DNA of 64,000 bases from Palsa-295 sp963781105 (GCA_963781105.1 CAWAED010000002.1:305585-369584), one strand, 5' to 3'; shown: positions 45,114-54,808, counted from the first letter of the stretch. The notes: generated by a model from the letters alone, not told the origin. Translations and numbers: made by a program.

Positions 45114-46511
45114 TCACGACGAATGTGTCGAACTGGAAAGCGCGACTGGCGGCGCCCAGATCTCGGTGATTTCTTCCAAGCTGCGGCCTTTCGTCTCCGG
45201 AACGAGAAACCCCACCAGGATGATCGTGAGCAGCGCACCGACGCTGAAACACCAGAACGTCCCGTCCGAGCCGAGATTCTTCTGCATCACCGGAAATAAT
45301 TGATTGCCGAGATAACTGACCAGCCATAACGCTGTGGTGGCGATCGACATCGCTCGCCCGCGAACCTTCGTCGGATAGATTTCCGAAATAATCACCCAGC
45401 ACGCCACGCCGTTGCCTACCGCATGCCCGGCGACGAAACTCATCACGAACATCAGAATCGTCACGCCGCTGCCGTGTACGTAATAAAGCCAACCCACTAC
45501 CGCGAAGGAAACGAATTGTACAGTAGTCCCTCCGAGGATCAGCGTTTTTCTGCCTGCGCGATCGATCAGCCAAAACGCCACGAAGGTGAACACCAGATTG
45601 ATCACACTCACCATCACGGATTGCCGGAAGGCGTCCCCGGTGGCGGTGCCCGCGGAACGAAAAATCTCCGGCAGGAACGAAAACAGTGGCGTGATGCCGC
45701 TGATCTGCTGCAGCGCGGCCAGCATAATTCCCAGAAGCAGCGGGCGGCGGAAAGTTGTGAATAGTTCGGAGAGGTGGCCTTCTTCCAGCGAGAGCGTGTC
45801 CTCGATCTGCCGAGCCTCCATTCGCGCTACGCGGGGACCGTTGATTTTCGTGAGTACCAGCAACGCCTGCTCGTGACGGCCCTCCTTCATCAGCCAACGC
45901 GGGCTTTCGAACGTGGGAATAATCATCAGACCGAATAGCAGCGCCGGCACAATGCCAGCGAAGAACATCCACCGCCATCCGGTCGATGTATTCCAGGCAT
46001 CATCCCCCATCCGCTCGATTAGCATGTTGACGAATACCGCTCCCAGGATTCCGACGACAATTCCCATCTGGTAGAGCGTGACGCAGCGCCCGCGCACCCG
46101 CGTGGGCGAAGTCTCCGCGATGTAATTCGGCGCAATCACCGATGCCGCGCCGATTCCCAAGCCGCCCAGCAGGCGCCAACCGACAAATTGATTCAGGCTG
46201 TCGGCAAAAAGCATTCCGCAGGAAGAAAGCGTGAAGCAGACCGCACACAGGGCCAACCCTTTTTTTCTGCCCAGAAAATCTGCAACGACTCCCGCGCCCG
46301 CGCAACCGACCACGCCGCCGATCAAAGCGCATCCTGCAGCCCAGCCAACTCCCGCCGCGTCCAAATGAAACAGATTCCGCAGATACCCGATCGCGCCGCT
46401 GATGACGATATTGTCGTAACCGAAGAGCAGCCCGCCGAGCGTCGACACCGCCAAGGCGATGGCCAGGGGCGCTCGCGAATCGCTCGGGTTCACTATGAAA
46501 GCCCGACTCAT
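45114..46511 (-). CDS. sugar porter family MFS transporter
   Basis: Proton-linked monosaccharide uptake through the inner membrane. Classic sugar-porter motifs: GGLLFGYDNIVISGA, GRKKGLAL, RLLGGLGIG, FESPRWLMKEGR, QQISGI, DRAGRKTL and PETKGRSLEEI. Twelve helices and 465 aa fit XylE/AraE-type carriers. Its ATG overlaps the stop of mannonate dehydratase (ATGA), so it is translationally coupled. The transported sugar is open; a gap of 289 bases separates it from kdgK. Confidence 0.9.
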   Translation of the reverse strand: MSRAFIVNPSDSRAPLAIALAVSTLGGLLFGYDNIVISGAIGYLRNLFHLDAAGVGWAAGCALIGGVVGCAGAGVVADFLGRKKGLALCAVCFTLSSCGMLFADSLNQFVGWRLLGGLGIGAASVIAPNYIAETSPTRVRGRCVTLYQMGIVVGILGAVFVNMLIERMGDDAWNTSTGWRWMFFAGIVPALLFGLMIIPTFESPRWLMKEGRHEQALLVLTKINGPRVARMEARQIEDTLSLEEGHLSELFTTFRRPLLLGIMLAALQQISGITPLFSFLPEIFRSAGTATGDAFRQSVMVSVINLVFTFVAFWLIDRAGRKTLILGGTTVQFVSFAVVGWLYYVHGSGVTILMFVMSFVAGHAVGNGVACWVIISEIYPTKVRGRAMSIATTALWLVSYLGNQLFPVMQKNLGSDGTFWCFSVGALLTIILVGFLVPETKGRSLEEITEIWAPPVALSSSTHSS

Positions 46512-47629
46512 TTATCCCCGAAAACGGCAAGCCCGTTGCCGGCACGATTGCGGGTTGTCGATTCCAGCATCGCTTTCGCCGCCACCATGAAACCCAGCGT
46601 GTGCGCCATGCCGGCGTGCCAGGGCGCCGCGCAGGTCATTTGGGGCGCGTGGTCAGGAATCATTACGCCGTCGAAATGGTTCCGCTGCAGGATAGCGAGG
46701 ACGCGCAGCATGTCCACGTCGCCTTCATCAATAAATGTTTCGCGGTAATGCGGCACTTTTCCCACCACGTTGCGCAGGTGAATGTAGGCGATTTTGCCCT
46801 GCCTGCTGTACGAATCAATCGCGTCGTAGATGTTTTCTTCCGTCATTTCGGCCAGAGTTCCCACGCAAAGCTCCAGCATGTTGCTGGGACTGGGGACCAG
46901 GTCAATCAGCTTTTGATACATGCGGGGCTGATACACGAGCCGCGGCTGCTGCCGCATCCACCGCATCGGAGGATCGTCTGGATGCGCGGCGAGCCGCACG
47001 CCGGATTCTTCCGCCACGGGAATTATCTCTTCCAGAAATCTCTGCAGGCGCCTCCAAAGTTCCTCGTGAGAAATGGAAGCCAGTGTCCCGGGCGCCGCAT
47101 CCGGGTCGTAGATCATATTCCAGATCATCCCGTTCGGAATGGGCACCTCTTCGGCAGGACCGTCCATCCCTAGCGTCACAGCTCCTCCGCGGCCCTCCGA
47201 AGCAGTCACGCGCCCGCATACGCCGCCGAGGCTGAAGTTGTAACCCAGCACCGGTACGCCTGCCTCGCCCATTCGGCGAACGATCGTTTTAACTTTTTCA
47301 ATTTGCTGCGCCCGTTTCGGGCCATCCAAAAGGATGTCGTGCCAGTGTGCCGGGTCCAGGTTCTCGATGGCCGCGAGCGTCAGCCCGGCATCCTCTATTT
47401 CCGTGCGAATATTTATGATTTCGTCCACCGTCCACAGTCTTTCGGGATCGCCCGCTACTCCCCACGGTTCGTACTTGCCGCCGGTGGGCTGATTATTCGC
47501 GGGATTCGCGGAGCCTTGCCGGAAGTAATCGACCAGATGGATGACCACATGGGTGCAACCCGCCTGCCGCGCGAAATCGTAATATTCGCGTGTCAGCATG
47601 TGCCGATAAAGTCCCAGTCCCACCTTCAT
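46508..47629 (-). CDS. uxuA: mannonate dehydratase
   Basis: Removes water from D-mannonate to give 2-keto-3-deoxygluconate. Family features include MKVGLGLYRHML at the start, AIENLDPAHWHDILL, the metal-site block AAHPDDPPMRW, SNMLELCVGT, IHLRNV and the late FIDEGDVDM and MIPDHAPQM. The proper start is ATG 47629; longer frames upstream are not homologous. It overlaps the SDR stop and the sugar-porter start by four bases each. 373 aa is near the usual length of about 390. Confidence 0.9.
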   Translation of the reverse strand: MKVGLGLYRHMLTREYYDFARQAGCTHVVIHLVDYFRQGSANPANNQPTGGKYEPWGVAGDPERLWTVDEIINIRTEIEDAGLTLAAIENLDPAHWHDILLDGPKRAQQIEKVKTIVRRMGEAGVPVLGYNFSLGGVCGRVTASEGRGGAVTLGMDGPAEEVPIPNGMIWNMIYDPDAAPGTLASISHEELWRRLQRFLEEIIPVAEESGVRLAAHPDDPPMRWMRQQPRLVYQPRMYQKLIDLVPSPSNMLELCVGTLAEMTEENIYDAIDSYSRQGKIAYIHLRNVVGKVPHYRETFIDEGDVDMLRVLAILQRNHFDGVMIPDHAPQMTCAAPWHAGMAHTLGFMVAAKAMLESTTRNRAGNGLAVFGDK

Positions 47630-48399
47630 AGGCGGTTCCCGATCCCTCCGCCATAGTCCGCACTGAGCACTTGCCCATTGATCTCGCTGGCTAGCGGCGA
47701 GCACAGAAAAACGAACGCGTCGGCGATCGATTCCGGGCTGTTGCGCCTGCCCAGCGAAACCCGCAGCACGAACTCCCGGTAGGCTGGGTCTTCTTCGAAA
47801 ACTTTCAGCGAACTTCCCGCCGCCACATTTCCGGGCGAAACAACATTCACGCGGATGCCCGTCGAGGCGTATTCGAGCGCCAGACAGCGTGCAAAGTTCT
47901 CCAACGCCGCTTTGGCTGAAGCGTACGCGGGAATCTTCGTGTGCGGCATCCGCGCGACATAAGAAGACGTAAAAATCAAATGGCCCGCGATCCCGCGCTT
48001 GGTCCATTGCGCCAAGGTGGCGCGCGCCAGATACGTCTGCGCGAAATAGTTGAAGCGAAAGATGCGCTCGTACTCCGCCGCGGATGTGGTTGCGAAAGGA
48101 TGCAGGCCGCATCCGCCCGCGTGGCCCAGCACGGTGTCCAGCGCGGGCCAGCGCTCGAAAGCCCTTTCAATGAGCCGCTCGACGGCGCCCGCATCGGTAA
48201 CATCCGCTGCAAAATACGAATATGACGCCCGCGCAATCCTCCACTGGTCCAGCGTGCGAGGGGCTGCTTCCTCGTCCTTGATGTCGGTGAGCGCGAGCGT
48301 TGCGCCCGCCTCGCACAATTTCCGCACCACGTGTTCGGCGATGGCGCCAAGCGCCCCGGTGATCAGGATGGTTTTGCCTCGGAGGTCGATGCCAATCAT
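47626..48399 (-). CDS. SDR family oxidoreductase (possible fructuronate reductase)
   Basis: Rossmann enzyme with TGALGAIAEHV as the dinucleotide loop, HAGG in place of the usual NNAG, catalytic Ser in FTSSYVA and YASAK (Tyr and Lys). 257 aa is a classical SDR length. It is wedged between uxuA and an M24 peptidase with four-base overlaps on both sides. By position it may reduce fructuronate to mannonate, the step before UxuA, done by SDR-type enzymes in some bacteria (inference). Confidence 0.8.
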   Translation of the reverse strand: MIGIDLRGKTILITGALGAIAEHVVRKLCEAGATLALTDIKDEEAAPRTLDQWRIARASYSYFAADVTDAGAVERLIERAFERWPALDTVLGHAGGCGLHPFATTSAAEYERIFRFNYFAQTYLARATLAQWTKRGIAGHLIFTSSYVARMPHTKIPAYASAKAALENFARCLALEYASTGIRVNVVSPGNVAAGSSLKVFEEDPAYREFVLRVSLGRRNSPESIADAFVFLCSPLASEINGQVLSADYGGGIGNRL

Positions 48400-49597
48400 C
48401 TTTGTGTCACTCGCTGCATCACGCTTTCCGGAACTCGCGAATTGTGCGACAGCACTTCGTGGCCGCTTTCCGTCACCAGCACGTCGTCTTCGATTCGCGC
48501 GCCTCCGCCGTACTCGGGGACGTAAACACCCGGCTCGATAGTCACAATCATCCCGGCTTGCAGTTTCTCCCGCGCGCCCGGAACCAGCGCGAAACCCGGG
48601 TCGTGATAACGAAATCCTACGTGATGGCCTGTCCCGTGCGTGAAGTGAGTCGCGAGTCCGTGCTGTGCAATAGCGCCGCGCGCGATCGCATCGATTTCGC
48701 CGGCCGTTGCACCGGGCCTCACCGCGTCCTTTGCTGCCCCTGCGCTTTTTGGGCCAACGACAACACGCGCTCCAGTTCCGCGCTCAAAGTCCCCATGGCA
48801 ACCGTGCGCGTCAGATCGCTCCAATATCCGTTCACGCACGTCGCCAGTTCAATCAGCACGAGGTCTCCATCCTCCAATCGCCGTGCGGAAGATCGATTGA
48901 AACGCCCCGCGTCCGCGGTGTGCGGCCCCGCTTGCACCGTCGCCCATGCGCGCGAATGAAAAATGCCGTCCTGCCCGATCTGCGCATGAATCGCAGTCTC
49001 CACCAGCGAAGCCAGCCCAGTCTCGGTCGCGCCAACGGAAAGCGCATCGATGAAAGCTTGCAGGCCAATCTCTGCCACTCGATTGGCCCTCCGAATCTGC
49101 TGCACTTCTTCATCGGTCTTCAAAAGATAGAGCGCCAAGAACGCGGATTGCGTCTTCGCGTCGAGTTTGGCCACAATCCCCTCGATTCGGCTCGAAAAAT
49201 CTTCAGGGAAAGGGTTGTGCTCCGCCGCTTGTATGGGCAGCGCCGTCCTCGCCGCACCGAAAGACGCCCCGGTGCGCTCGGGCTTCGTCCTTTTTCTCTC
49301 GAGCGCCCCACGAATCGCTTCTACCAGCATGCCGAATGGGTCCGCACACCCCAGCCGACCCCACGGATATTCCTGCACCTCCAAACCACCCGGAACGTGG
49401 TCGCGCGGCTCGATCTCCGGTACAAACAGAACTGGTTCCTGGTCTTTGAAGTACAACAATGCCGAAGCACCCCAGTGGGGCATATGCCCCGTCATCATCA
49501 ATATCTCGTCCGGCCTCCACGCCAACCAGGCCTGAAGGCCTTGGCCGTTCAGAAACTCGCGAACGATTTGAGGGCGGGTGCGCTTCCGTGTTTTCAT
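48396..49597 (-). pseudogene. M24 (Xaa-Pro aminopeptidase-like) metallopeptidase with a frameshift
   Basis: Two frames together make one about 400-residue creatinase-type N-domain plus pita-bread peptidase. The first (from ATG 49597, behind CTCAGG) runs to SLAQKAQGQQRTR and stops; the second picks up at GAAKDAVRPGATAGEI. A run of four C at 48737-48740 (GGGG on the coding strand) needs one more base to restore KAQGAAKDAV. Metal ligands are mostly kept: SDLTRT, HGTGHHVGF, IEPGVY and ARIEDDV, though the usual first Asp is Glu (ELAT). Could be a sequencing error, true decay or slippage. Confidence 0.75.
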
Positions 49598-49616
49598 CCT
49601 GAGCCAACCGTCGCTC

Positions 49617-50312
49617 CTACATGATTCCGAACTTCTGAAATGCGTCCACCGCGCTGCTTCCATCCTCAATCGCCTTCTTCACCAGCTTCTCGCCACGCGC
49701 CTTCTCCAGCGACTTGGCGAACACTTCTTCCGCGGCCTCGGAAGGAACCACGCAAACTCCGTCGATGTCTCCGAACAAGAGATCTCCCGGACGCACCCGC
49801 ACACCGCCGATTTCGATCGGCACGCGAAAATCCACCACCTTGTAACGCGGCGCCGAATCCTGGCCATACGAACCAAAACCGAAAGTCGGAAAACTCATTT
49901 TCAAAATGCTTTTCGTGTCGCGCACATATCCGTTCAACACCGCGCCCGCAGCGCCGAGTTTGCTCGCGCGTGTGCTCATGAGCTCGCCCCACAACGCGTT
50001 GCGCGGCGACGACCCAGTATTCACGTAAATCTCGTGCCGACGAAGGTCATCGAGAGCTTCGAGCATCAGCCCGAATGGCTTGGCCATCAGCGCGTTCGCC
50101 GATCCGGAAACTTTTTCGGCGAATACGTCCGTAGAAAGCACCGTCATCGCGCGGCCAATAATCACCATCTCCGCGTGCAGTGGCTGAATCTGTGGCGGCA
50201 GGAACTGGTGGAGCAGTTGCATCTTGTCCATCACGTCTCCCACCACGCACGTAAATAGTTCGCGGCGGACCAGCCCAAAAAGTTCGTCGTCGCTTTTCCA
50301 CAGTGCAGTCAT
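49617..50312 (-). CDS. RraA-family protein (paralogue 3, cytoplasmic)
   Basis: No signal peptide, unlike the two exported paralogues. Core motifs: GRAMTVLSTD, GELMSTRASKLGAAGAVLNG, NGYVRDT (Arg-Asp kept, preceding Asp replaced by Asn) and FGDIDGVCVVP. 231 aa. The genes around it are catabolic, so an aldolase-like or decarboxylase-like role in sugar-acid breakdown is more likely than RNase E control (inference). It lies between the M24 peptidase and the enolase-superfamily dehydratase in the same operon. Confidence 0.8.
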   Translation of the reverse strand: MTALWKSDDELFGLVRRELFTCVVGDVMDKMQLLHQFLPPQIQPLHAEMVIIGRAMTVLSTDVFAEKVSGSANALMAKPFGLMLEALDDLRRHEIYVNTGSSPRNALWGELMSTRASKLGAAGAVLNGYVRDTKSILKMSFPTFGFGSYGQDSAPRYKVVDFRVPIEIGGVRVRPGDLLFGDIDGVCVVPSEAAEEVFAKSLEKARGEKLVKKAIEDGSSAVDAFQKFGIM

Positions 50313-50407
50313 TCGCAGTCCTGACTTTCACGGTCTCAAACTTCTCGGATGTAACTCCGGTCGCGGGTTGCCGGTAGTTTCAGGCCCAAGCGGGCCGTTA
50401 TTTCCCA

Positions 50408-51646
50408 TCACGCAAAAAAGGATTCGTCTTTCCGCGCGTACCGCCGGGCAACCTTTTCATTCAAGGTCACGCCCAGGCCGGGCTTTTCCGGCACAGAAAC
50501 GAATCCGTTCTGAATCATCGGCGACGGCAGCCCTTCCACCAACTCGTTCCAGAATGGAACATCCGCTGCATGGAACTCCAGCGCCAGAAAATTTGGCACT
50601 GCCGCGCAGAAATGGACCGAAGCCAGCGTTCCCACAGGACTGCTGATATTGTGTGGCGCGATCGGCATCGTGTGCAGGTCCGCAAAATCCGCGATCCGCT
50701 GCGCGACGGCCAGGCTGCCCACTTTTTGTAGGTCGGGCGTCACAATGTCCAGCGCATGCTGCTCGATGATTTCTTGAAAGCCTTCGAACAGAAAAAGATT
50801 CTCGCCGGTGGCTATCGGCACGCGGATTTTCGAGCTCACCGCTTTCAGCGCGGCCACGCCGTTCGGCGGCACGGGGTCTTCGAGCCACAGCAAACGAAAA
50901 GGTTCGAGCTCGCGTCCCAGCGCCACCATGTCCGAAACGTTGTACCGCCAGTGACAGTCCACCGCGATATCCGTCTCCGCTCCCACCGCGTCATGCACCG
51001 CCGCAACCAGTTTCACCATGTGATCGATCGCACGGTTCGTCAGGCAGCGGCTGTAGGGGTCGCCTCCTGCTGCGCCCGGCACATCCAGGTCGAACTTCAG
51101 CGCCGTGAAACCCATCGCGCGCTTCGCCAACGCCTGCTGGCGATATCCTTCTGGCGCCGCCGGCTCGCTCGCATCGCCTTCGTCGAAATAGTCTTTGGCG
51201 ATATGCTCGGCGCGCACCGGCGCCCACGATGCGAGACGCGAGCGCAGCACTTCATCCAAACTTTCCAGAGCTTCCCCGCCGTGGCAATCCGCATAAATGC
51301 GCACCCTGTCGCGAAACTTGCCACCCAGCAGCCGATAAATCGGAACGCCCAGCGATTGCCCCAGTATGTCCCACAGCGCGGCATCTATTCCGCTGATGGC
51401 GTTGTAAATGATTCCCGCCACGGATCCCGCGCCGGAGGCCGCCCGCTGCAGTTTGCGAAACAGCCGGTTGATGTCCCGCGGGTCTTCCCCCAAAATCACC
51501 GGCTCCAGCGAACGCAGCATGGCGGTCAGTCCTGGAGCGAAGAAACATTCCCCCAATCCCTGAATGCACTCGTCTGTCTCAATGCGCACGAACGTCCAAT
51601 CGAAGTTTCCTTCCACTACCGCGGTTTTCAGTCGTGTAATTTTCAC
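50408..51646 (-). CDS. enolase-superfamily sugar-acid dehydratase (mandelate racemase/MLE family)
   Basis: The N-terminal capping domain runs from KITRLKT to about residue 125, the TIM barrel after it. Metal ligands are visible: DCHWRY (Asp), LEDPVPP (Glu) and TGENLFLF (Glu). APHNISSPVG supplies the barrel-end His; LKFDLD replaces the usual KxK. These fit an acid-sugar dehydratase such as the gluconate/mannonate/galactonate groups rather than muconate cycloisomerase. 412 aa is normal. It may feed KDG to the kinase in parallel with UxuA. Confidence 0.82.
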   Translation of the reverse strand: MKITRLKTAVVEGNFDWTFVRIETDECIQGLGECFFAPGLTAMLRSLEPVILGEDPRDINRLFRKLQRAASGAGSVAGIIYNAISGIDAALWDILGQSLGVPIYRLLGGKFRDRVRIYADCHGGEALESLDEVLRSRLASWAPVRAEHIAKDYFDEGDASEPAAPEGYRQQALAKRAMGFTALKFDLDVPGAAGGDPYSRCLTNRAIDHMVKLVAAVHDAVGAETDIAVDCHWRYNVSDMVALGRELEPFRLLWLEDPVPPNGVAALKAVSSKIRVPIATGENLFLFEGFQEIIEQHALDIVTPDLQKVGSLAVAQRIADFADLHTMPIAPHNISSPVGTLASVHFCAAVPNFLALEFHAADVPFWNELVEGLPSPMIQNGFVSVPEKPGLGVTLNEKVARRYARKDESFFA

Positions 51647-51755
51647 GCCATTCCCTGATCAGGTTATTTCACGCGCGATCCGCGATTTGCAACTTTTCAT
51701 TGCGGCGAGCAACAGCAAAACCGTGCCACGCCGCAGACGCGAAGCAGCTGTAGCT

Positions 51756-54023
51756 TCAGTTCTGCTCGAGCAGCACAGCAGCCTGCGCCGGATCGATCCG
51801 GAAAGTCTGTGTGAGCGGAGTTTCGCGCGAAGATCCTCCCACGAATACCCGGTATTCGCCCGGCACAATCTCCCATAAATTCCGCGCATCATCAAAAATC
51901 GCCAGGGACCTCGCCGCAATGCTCACGTTAACTTCCTGGGTTTCACCCGGGTCGAGTTTCACCTTCTTCCATCCAACCAGCCGCTTGGGCGGCTCACCCG
52001 CACTCGTCGGCAATCCCAGATAGACTTGCGCAACTTCCGCACCGGCGCGCTGGCTGGTGTTTTTCAAGCTGAAGGCCACGCTCACTGGCCGCGCGGAGTC
52101 GACGCGAAGTTTCGTGTACGCGAAACTGCTGTAGGAAAGTCCGAAGCCAAACGGAAATAGCGGCTCCTTATTTTCCGCGTCGTACCAGCAGTAGCCCACT
52201 TTCATCCCCTCGCTGTAATTCACGTCGAAAAACGTATCTCGCGTAAGGACGTTCGCGTCCGGCTTCTGTCCAGCCGGCGGCGCAGGTGGGCCTTGCAAAA
52301 CGGGCCGCGGCAGATCGGCCTCGCTCTTCGGGAACGACAGCACCAATTTGCCCGAGGGATTCACATCTCCAAATAGAATATTCGCAATGGCCTCGCCGCC
52401 GCGCGGACCCGGATACCAGGTTTCCAGCACTGCCTTCACGCTGTCGAGCCAGGGCATCAGCAGCGGATCGCCATTCTCCAGCACAACGATCGTGTGCGCG
52501 TTCGCCGCCACCACCCTTCGGATCAATTCATCCTGCTCGTCGGGCAGAGCAAGACTCTTAAGGTCGGCGTTTTCGTGCGTGTGTTGGTGCGCGAAAACAA
52601 TGGCCACCTCCGAATCGCTCGCCAGCTTCGCAGCAGCGCCTGCATCCAAACCCAACGCAAATACAACCTTGCTCTGAGGACTCTTCGCGCGAATCGCTCG
52701 CAGCGGTGAGGAGGGGTCCCACACCCGAATGGCCAGGAAAGCGTCGGTGTCGTCGTCTGCCACCGGCTTTGCTGGCACCGCGTTGCCGCCCACGGGATTC
52801 ACCTGCGCCGATCCTCCCCCCGAAAGCACTGCGATATCGGCATGCGAGCCGATCACCGCGATCGAGCGAACCTTGGATGCATCGAGGGGCAACTGGCCAT
52901 CGGCATTCTTCAGCAGCACGGCGCCTTGTTCCTCGATGTGTTGCGCGATGTCCGCGTCCTTCTCCACGTTGATCGGCGTGACCACCGGCGGATGGTCCAT
53001 CACTCCCACCGTGAACAAGGTGCGCAGAATACGGTGCACCATGTCGTCGAGTCGCGCCATCGGGACTTCGCCCTTTTCCACCGCTTCCTTCAGGGGCGCA
53101 GAAAAATACTGGCTCAGAAAAAATTCCTGGTCCAGTCCGGCATTCGCGGCCTTCACGGTGCTGTGTGTCGCGCCGCAGTCGGACATCACCCAGCCCCTAA
53201 ACCCCCAATCCTTTTTCAGAACTTCGTTCAGCAGGTAGTCGTTCTCGCAGGAATAAACATCATTCACGCGATTGTAGGCGCACATCACCGTGCCCACCCC
53301 CGAATCCTTTATGGCAATCTCGAACGCCAGCAAGTCGATCTCGCGCATCGAGCGCTTGTCGAGGTTGGAACTCACCGTGAAGCGCCCGGATTCCTGGTCG
53401 TTGATCGCGTAATGCTTGATGTCTGCCACCACTCCCTGGTCCTGAATTGCCCGCAACTCCTGCCCTGTGATTTTCCCCGCGAGCAACGGGTCTTCCCCGT
53501 GATATTCAAAATTCCGCCCGTTGCGCGGTTCGCGCGTCACATCAATTCCGCCGCCCAGCGATACGTTGAAGCCCTCGTCGCGCGTCTCCTCCCCGATTAC
53601 TTTGCCCGCGTCATACCCAATCTGTGGATCCCAGCTGGACGTTTCCGTAAGCGAAGATGGCAACGCCGTTGATTGCCCGTTCGGTCGGTGCCCCAGATCC
53701 GTTACGCCCAGTCCCGCGCCGATCAGATTCAAGTCCGGAATGCCCAATCGCGAGATGCCCGGCACGAAGCCATCTCCACCCAACGCACGCGGAGGAGCCG
53801 TCGGCACCAGCTTTCCCAGCGGCGCGCCGAAGGAACCGTGCAGCAGTTGGATTTTTTCATCGAGCGTCATTTGCTTCAGCAGCAAGTCGGCGCGCTCGTC
53901 GGGCGATAGCTTGGCATTCATCCAGGGCCGGCTCGTGATCTGGCTCTGGTTTTTGGAAACAAACGGCGCAAACGCGAAGACGCCACAAAGTGAAACGCAA
54001 AGGATTCGATTGTGCAGTTGCAT
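51756..54023 (-). CDS. exported GH3 beta-glucosidase
   Basis: Hydrolyses beta-linked oligosaccharides, probably in the periplasm. A Sec-type N-terminus (hydrophobic 7-21) precedes the (alpha/beta)8 domain with GRNFEYHGEDP, KHYAIND and the catalytic nucleophile Asp282 in WVMSDCGA. The alpha/beta sandwich follows (VVLENGDPLLMPWLD), then a fibronectin-III-like C-terminal domain (GFGLSYSSFAY, GETQEV). AAGGG precedes ATG 54023. It is the first gene of the long catabolic operon and diverges from the GntR regulator. Confidence 0.92.
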   Translation of the reverse strand: MQLHNRILCVSLCGVFAFAPFVSKNQSQITSRPWMNAKLSPDERADLLLKQMTLDEKIQLLHGSFGAPLGKLVPTAPPRALGGDGFVPGISRLGIPDLNLIGAGLGVTDLGHRPNGQSTALPSSLTETSSWDPQIGYDAGKVIGEETRDEGFNVSLGGGIDVTREPRNGRNFEYHGEDPLLAGKITGQELRAIQDQGVVADIKHYAINDQESGRFTVSSNLDKRSMREIDLLAFEIAIKDSGVGTVMCAYNRVNDVYSCENDYLLNEVLKKDWGFRGWVMSDCGATHSTVKAANAGLDQEFFLSQYFSAPLKEAVEKGEVPMARLDDMVHRILRTLFTVGVMDHPPVVTPINVEKDADIAQHIEEQGAVLLKNADGQLPLDASKVRSIAVIGSHADIAVLSGGGSAQVNPVGGNAVPAKPVADDDTDAFLAIRVWDPSSPLRAIRAKSPQSKVVFALGLDAGAAAKLASDSEVAIVFAHQHTHENADLKSLALPDEQDELIRRVVAANAHTIVVLENGDPLLMPWLDSVKAVLETWYPGPRGGEAIANILFGDVNPSGKLVLSFPKSEADLPRPVLQGPPAPPAGQKPDANVLTRDTFFDVNYSEGMKVGYCWYDAENKEPLFPFGFGLSYSSFAYTKLRVDSARPVSVAFSLKNTSQRAGAEVAQVYLGLPTSAGEPPKRLVGWKKVKLDPGETQEVNVSIAARSLAIFDDARNLWEIVPGEYRVFVGGSSRETPLTQTFRIDPAQAAVLLEQN

Positions 54024-54060
54024 GGACTACCCTTGGACCAGCGAGCGGTAGAAACAATTG

Positions 54061-54080
54061 CATACGGTATACTATTCACG
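54061..54080. promoter_or_regulatory. possible regulator site between GH3 and gntR
   Basis: CATACGGTATACTATTC contains the palindrome GTATAC (54067-54072) within an ATAC..GTAT context, loosely like the TNGTNNNACNA operators of FadR-type GntR proteins. It lies in the 110-base divergent region. No second copy was confirmed, so the assignment is weak. Confidence 0.3.
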
Positions 54081-54133
54081 AGGCGGAATCTAGCGTATGA
54101 TCCCGCATCTGCTCCGCTGCACCGAGGCCCGGT

Positions 54134-54808
54134 TTGATAAATCTCGCAGCCACCGTCCTTTCCACCACCACTCTCAAATCCCACTTGGCCACAATTCTGC
54201 GCGACGCCATAATTTCCGGCAAATTCAAACCCGGCGACCGCCTCAACGAAACCAGGCTCGCCCGCGAATATAGCGTCAGCCGCATTCCCGTCCGCGAAGC
54301 TCTGCAACAATTGCAGGAACAGGGCCTGGTGATGAACCATCCCCGCCGTGGAATGTTTGTGAACAAGCTCAGTGAGGAGGATTGCCAGAAAATCAACAGC
54401 CTGCGCATCATTCTAGAGGCCGAAGCCTTGAAACTATGCCGCGCGCGCCTCACCGCAGCCGGCGCAAAGAAGCTGTTGGAATTGGTGAAGGAAATGGAGC
54501 ACTGGAAAGTCGGCTCGGAAATTGACGCCGCGACCCTCGATCTGGAATTTCATCGCACCATCTGGAACGGCAGCGGCAACGAGTACCTCGAGAAAGCTTT
54601 GAATTCTCTGGTTCCTGTCCTCTTCGCCCATCAGGCTCTCGAATACATCGCGCAGGATCGCTTGCACTGGCCGCTGAAACATCATCGCGCGCTGCTACGG
54701 GTTGTGCAGGGCACATCCAAGCAAACTCCGGAGCAGGCCATGGTGACCCACCTGAAGCTGCGTTACACGAACCCGGAGAGGTTCTCGAGTCTGGGCGCGA
54801 AAGACTAG
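54134..54808 (+). CDS. GntR family regulator, FadR/FCD subfamily
   Basis: Winged-helix repressor with effector-binding FCD domain. The N-terminal DNA-binding domain shows GDRLNETRLAREYSVSRIPVREAL (core LAREYSVSR, VREALQQL) and HPRRGMFV. The helical FCD domain holds LDLEFHRTIW and a later HHRALL, with the usual Asp/His metal residues. TTG 54134 follows GAGGCCC; no better start exists. UxuR, ExuR and KdgR-type regulators of hexuronate genes belong here. Divergent placement suggests control of the GH3-to-eda operon by a sugar-acid intermediate (inference). Confidence 0.85.
   Translation: MINLAATVLSTTTLKSHLATILRDAIISGKFKPGDRLNETRLAREYSVSRIPVREALQQLQEQGLVMNHPRRGMFVNKLSEEDCQKINSLRIILEAEALKLCRARLTAAGAKKLLELVKEMEHWKVGSEIDAATLDLEFHRTIWNGSGNEYLEKALNSLVPVLFAHQALEYIAQDRLHWPLKHHRALLRVVQGTSKQTPEQAMVTHLKLRYTNPERFSSLGAKD

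Noticed and set aside
46508..48112. 534-codon version of mannonate dehydratase
   Set aside because: The first 161 codons are antisense-like leader overlapping the SDR gene; homology starts at ATG 47629, which overlaps the SDR stop by four bases.
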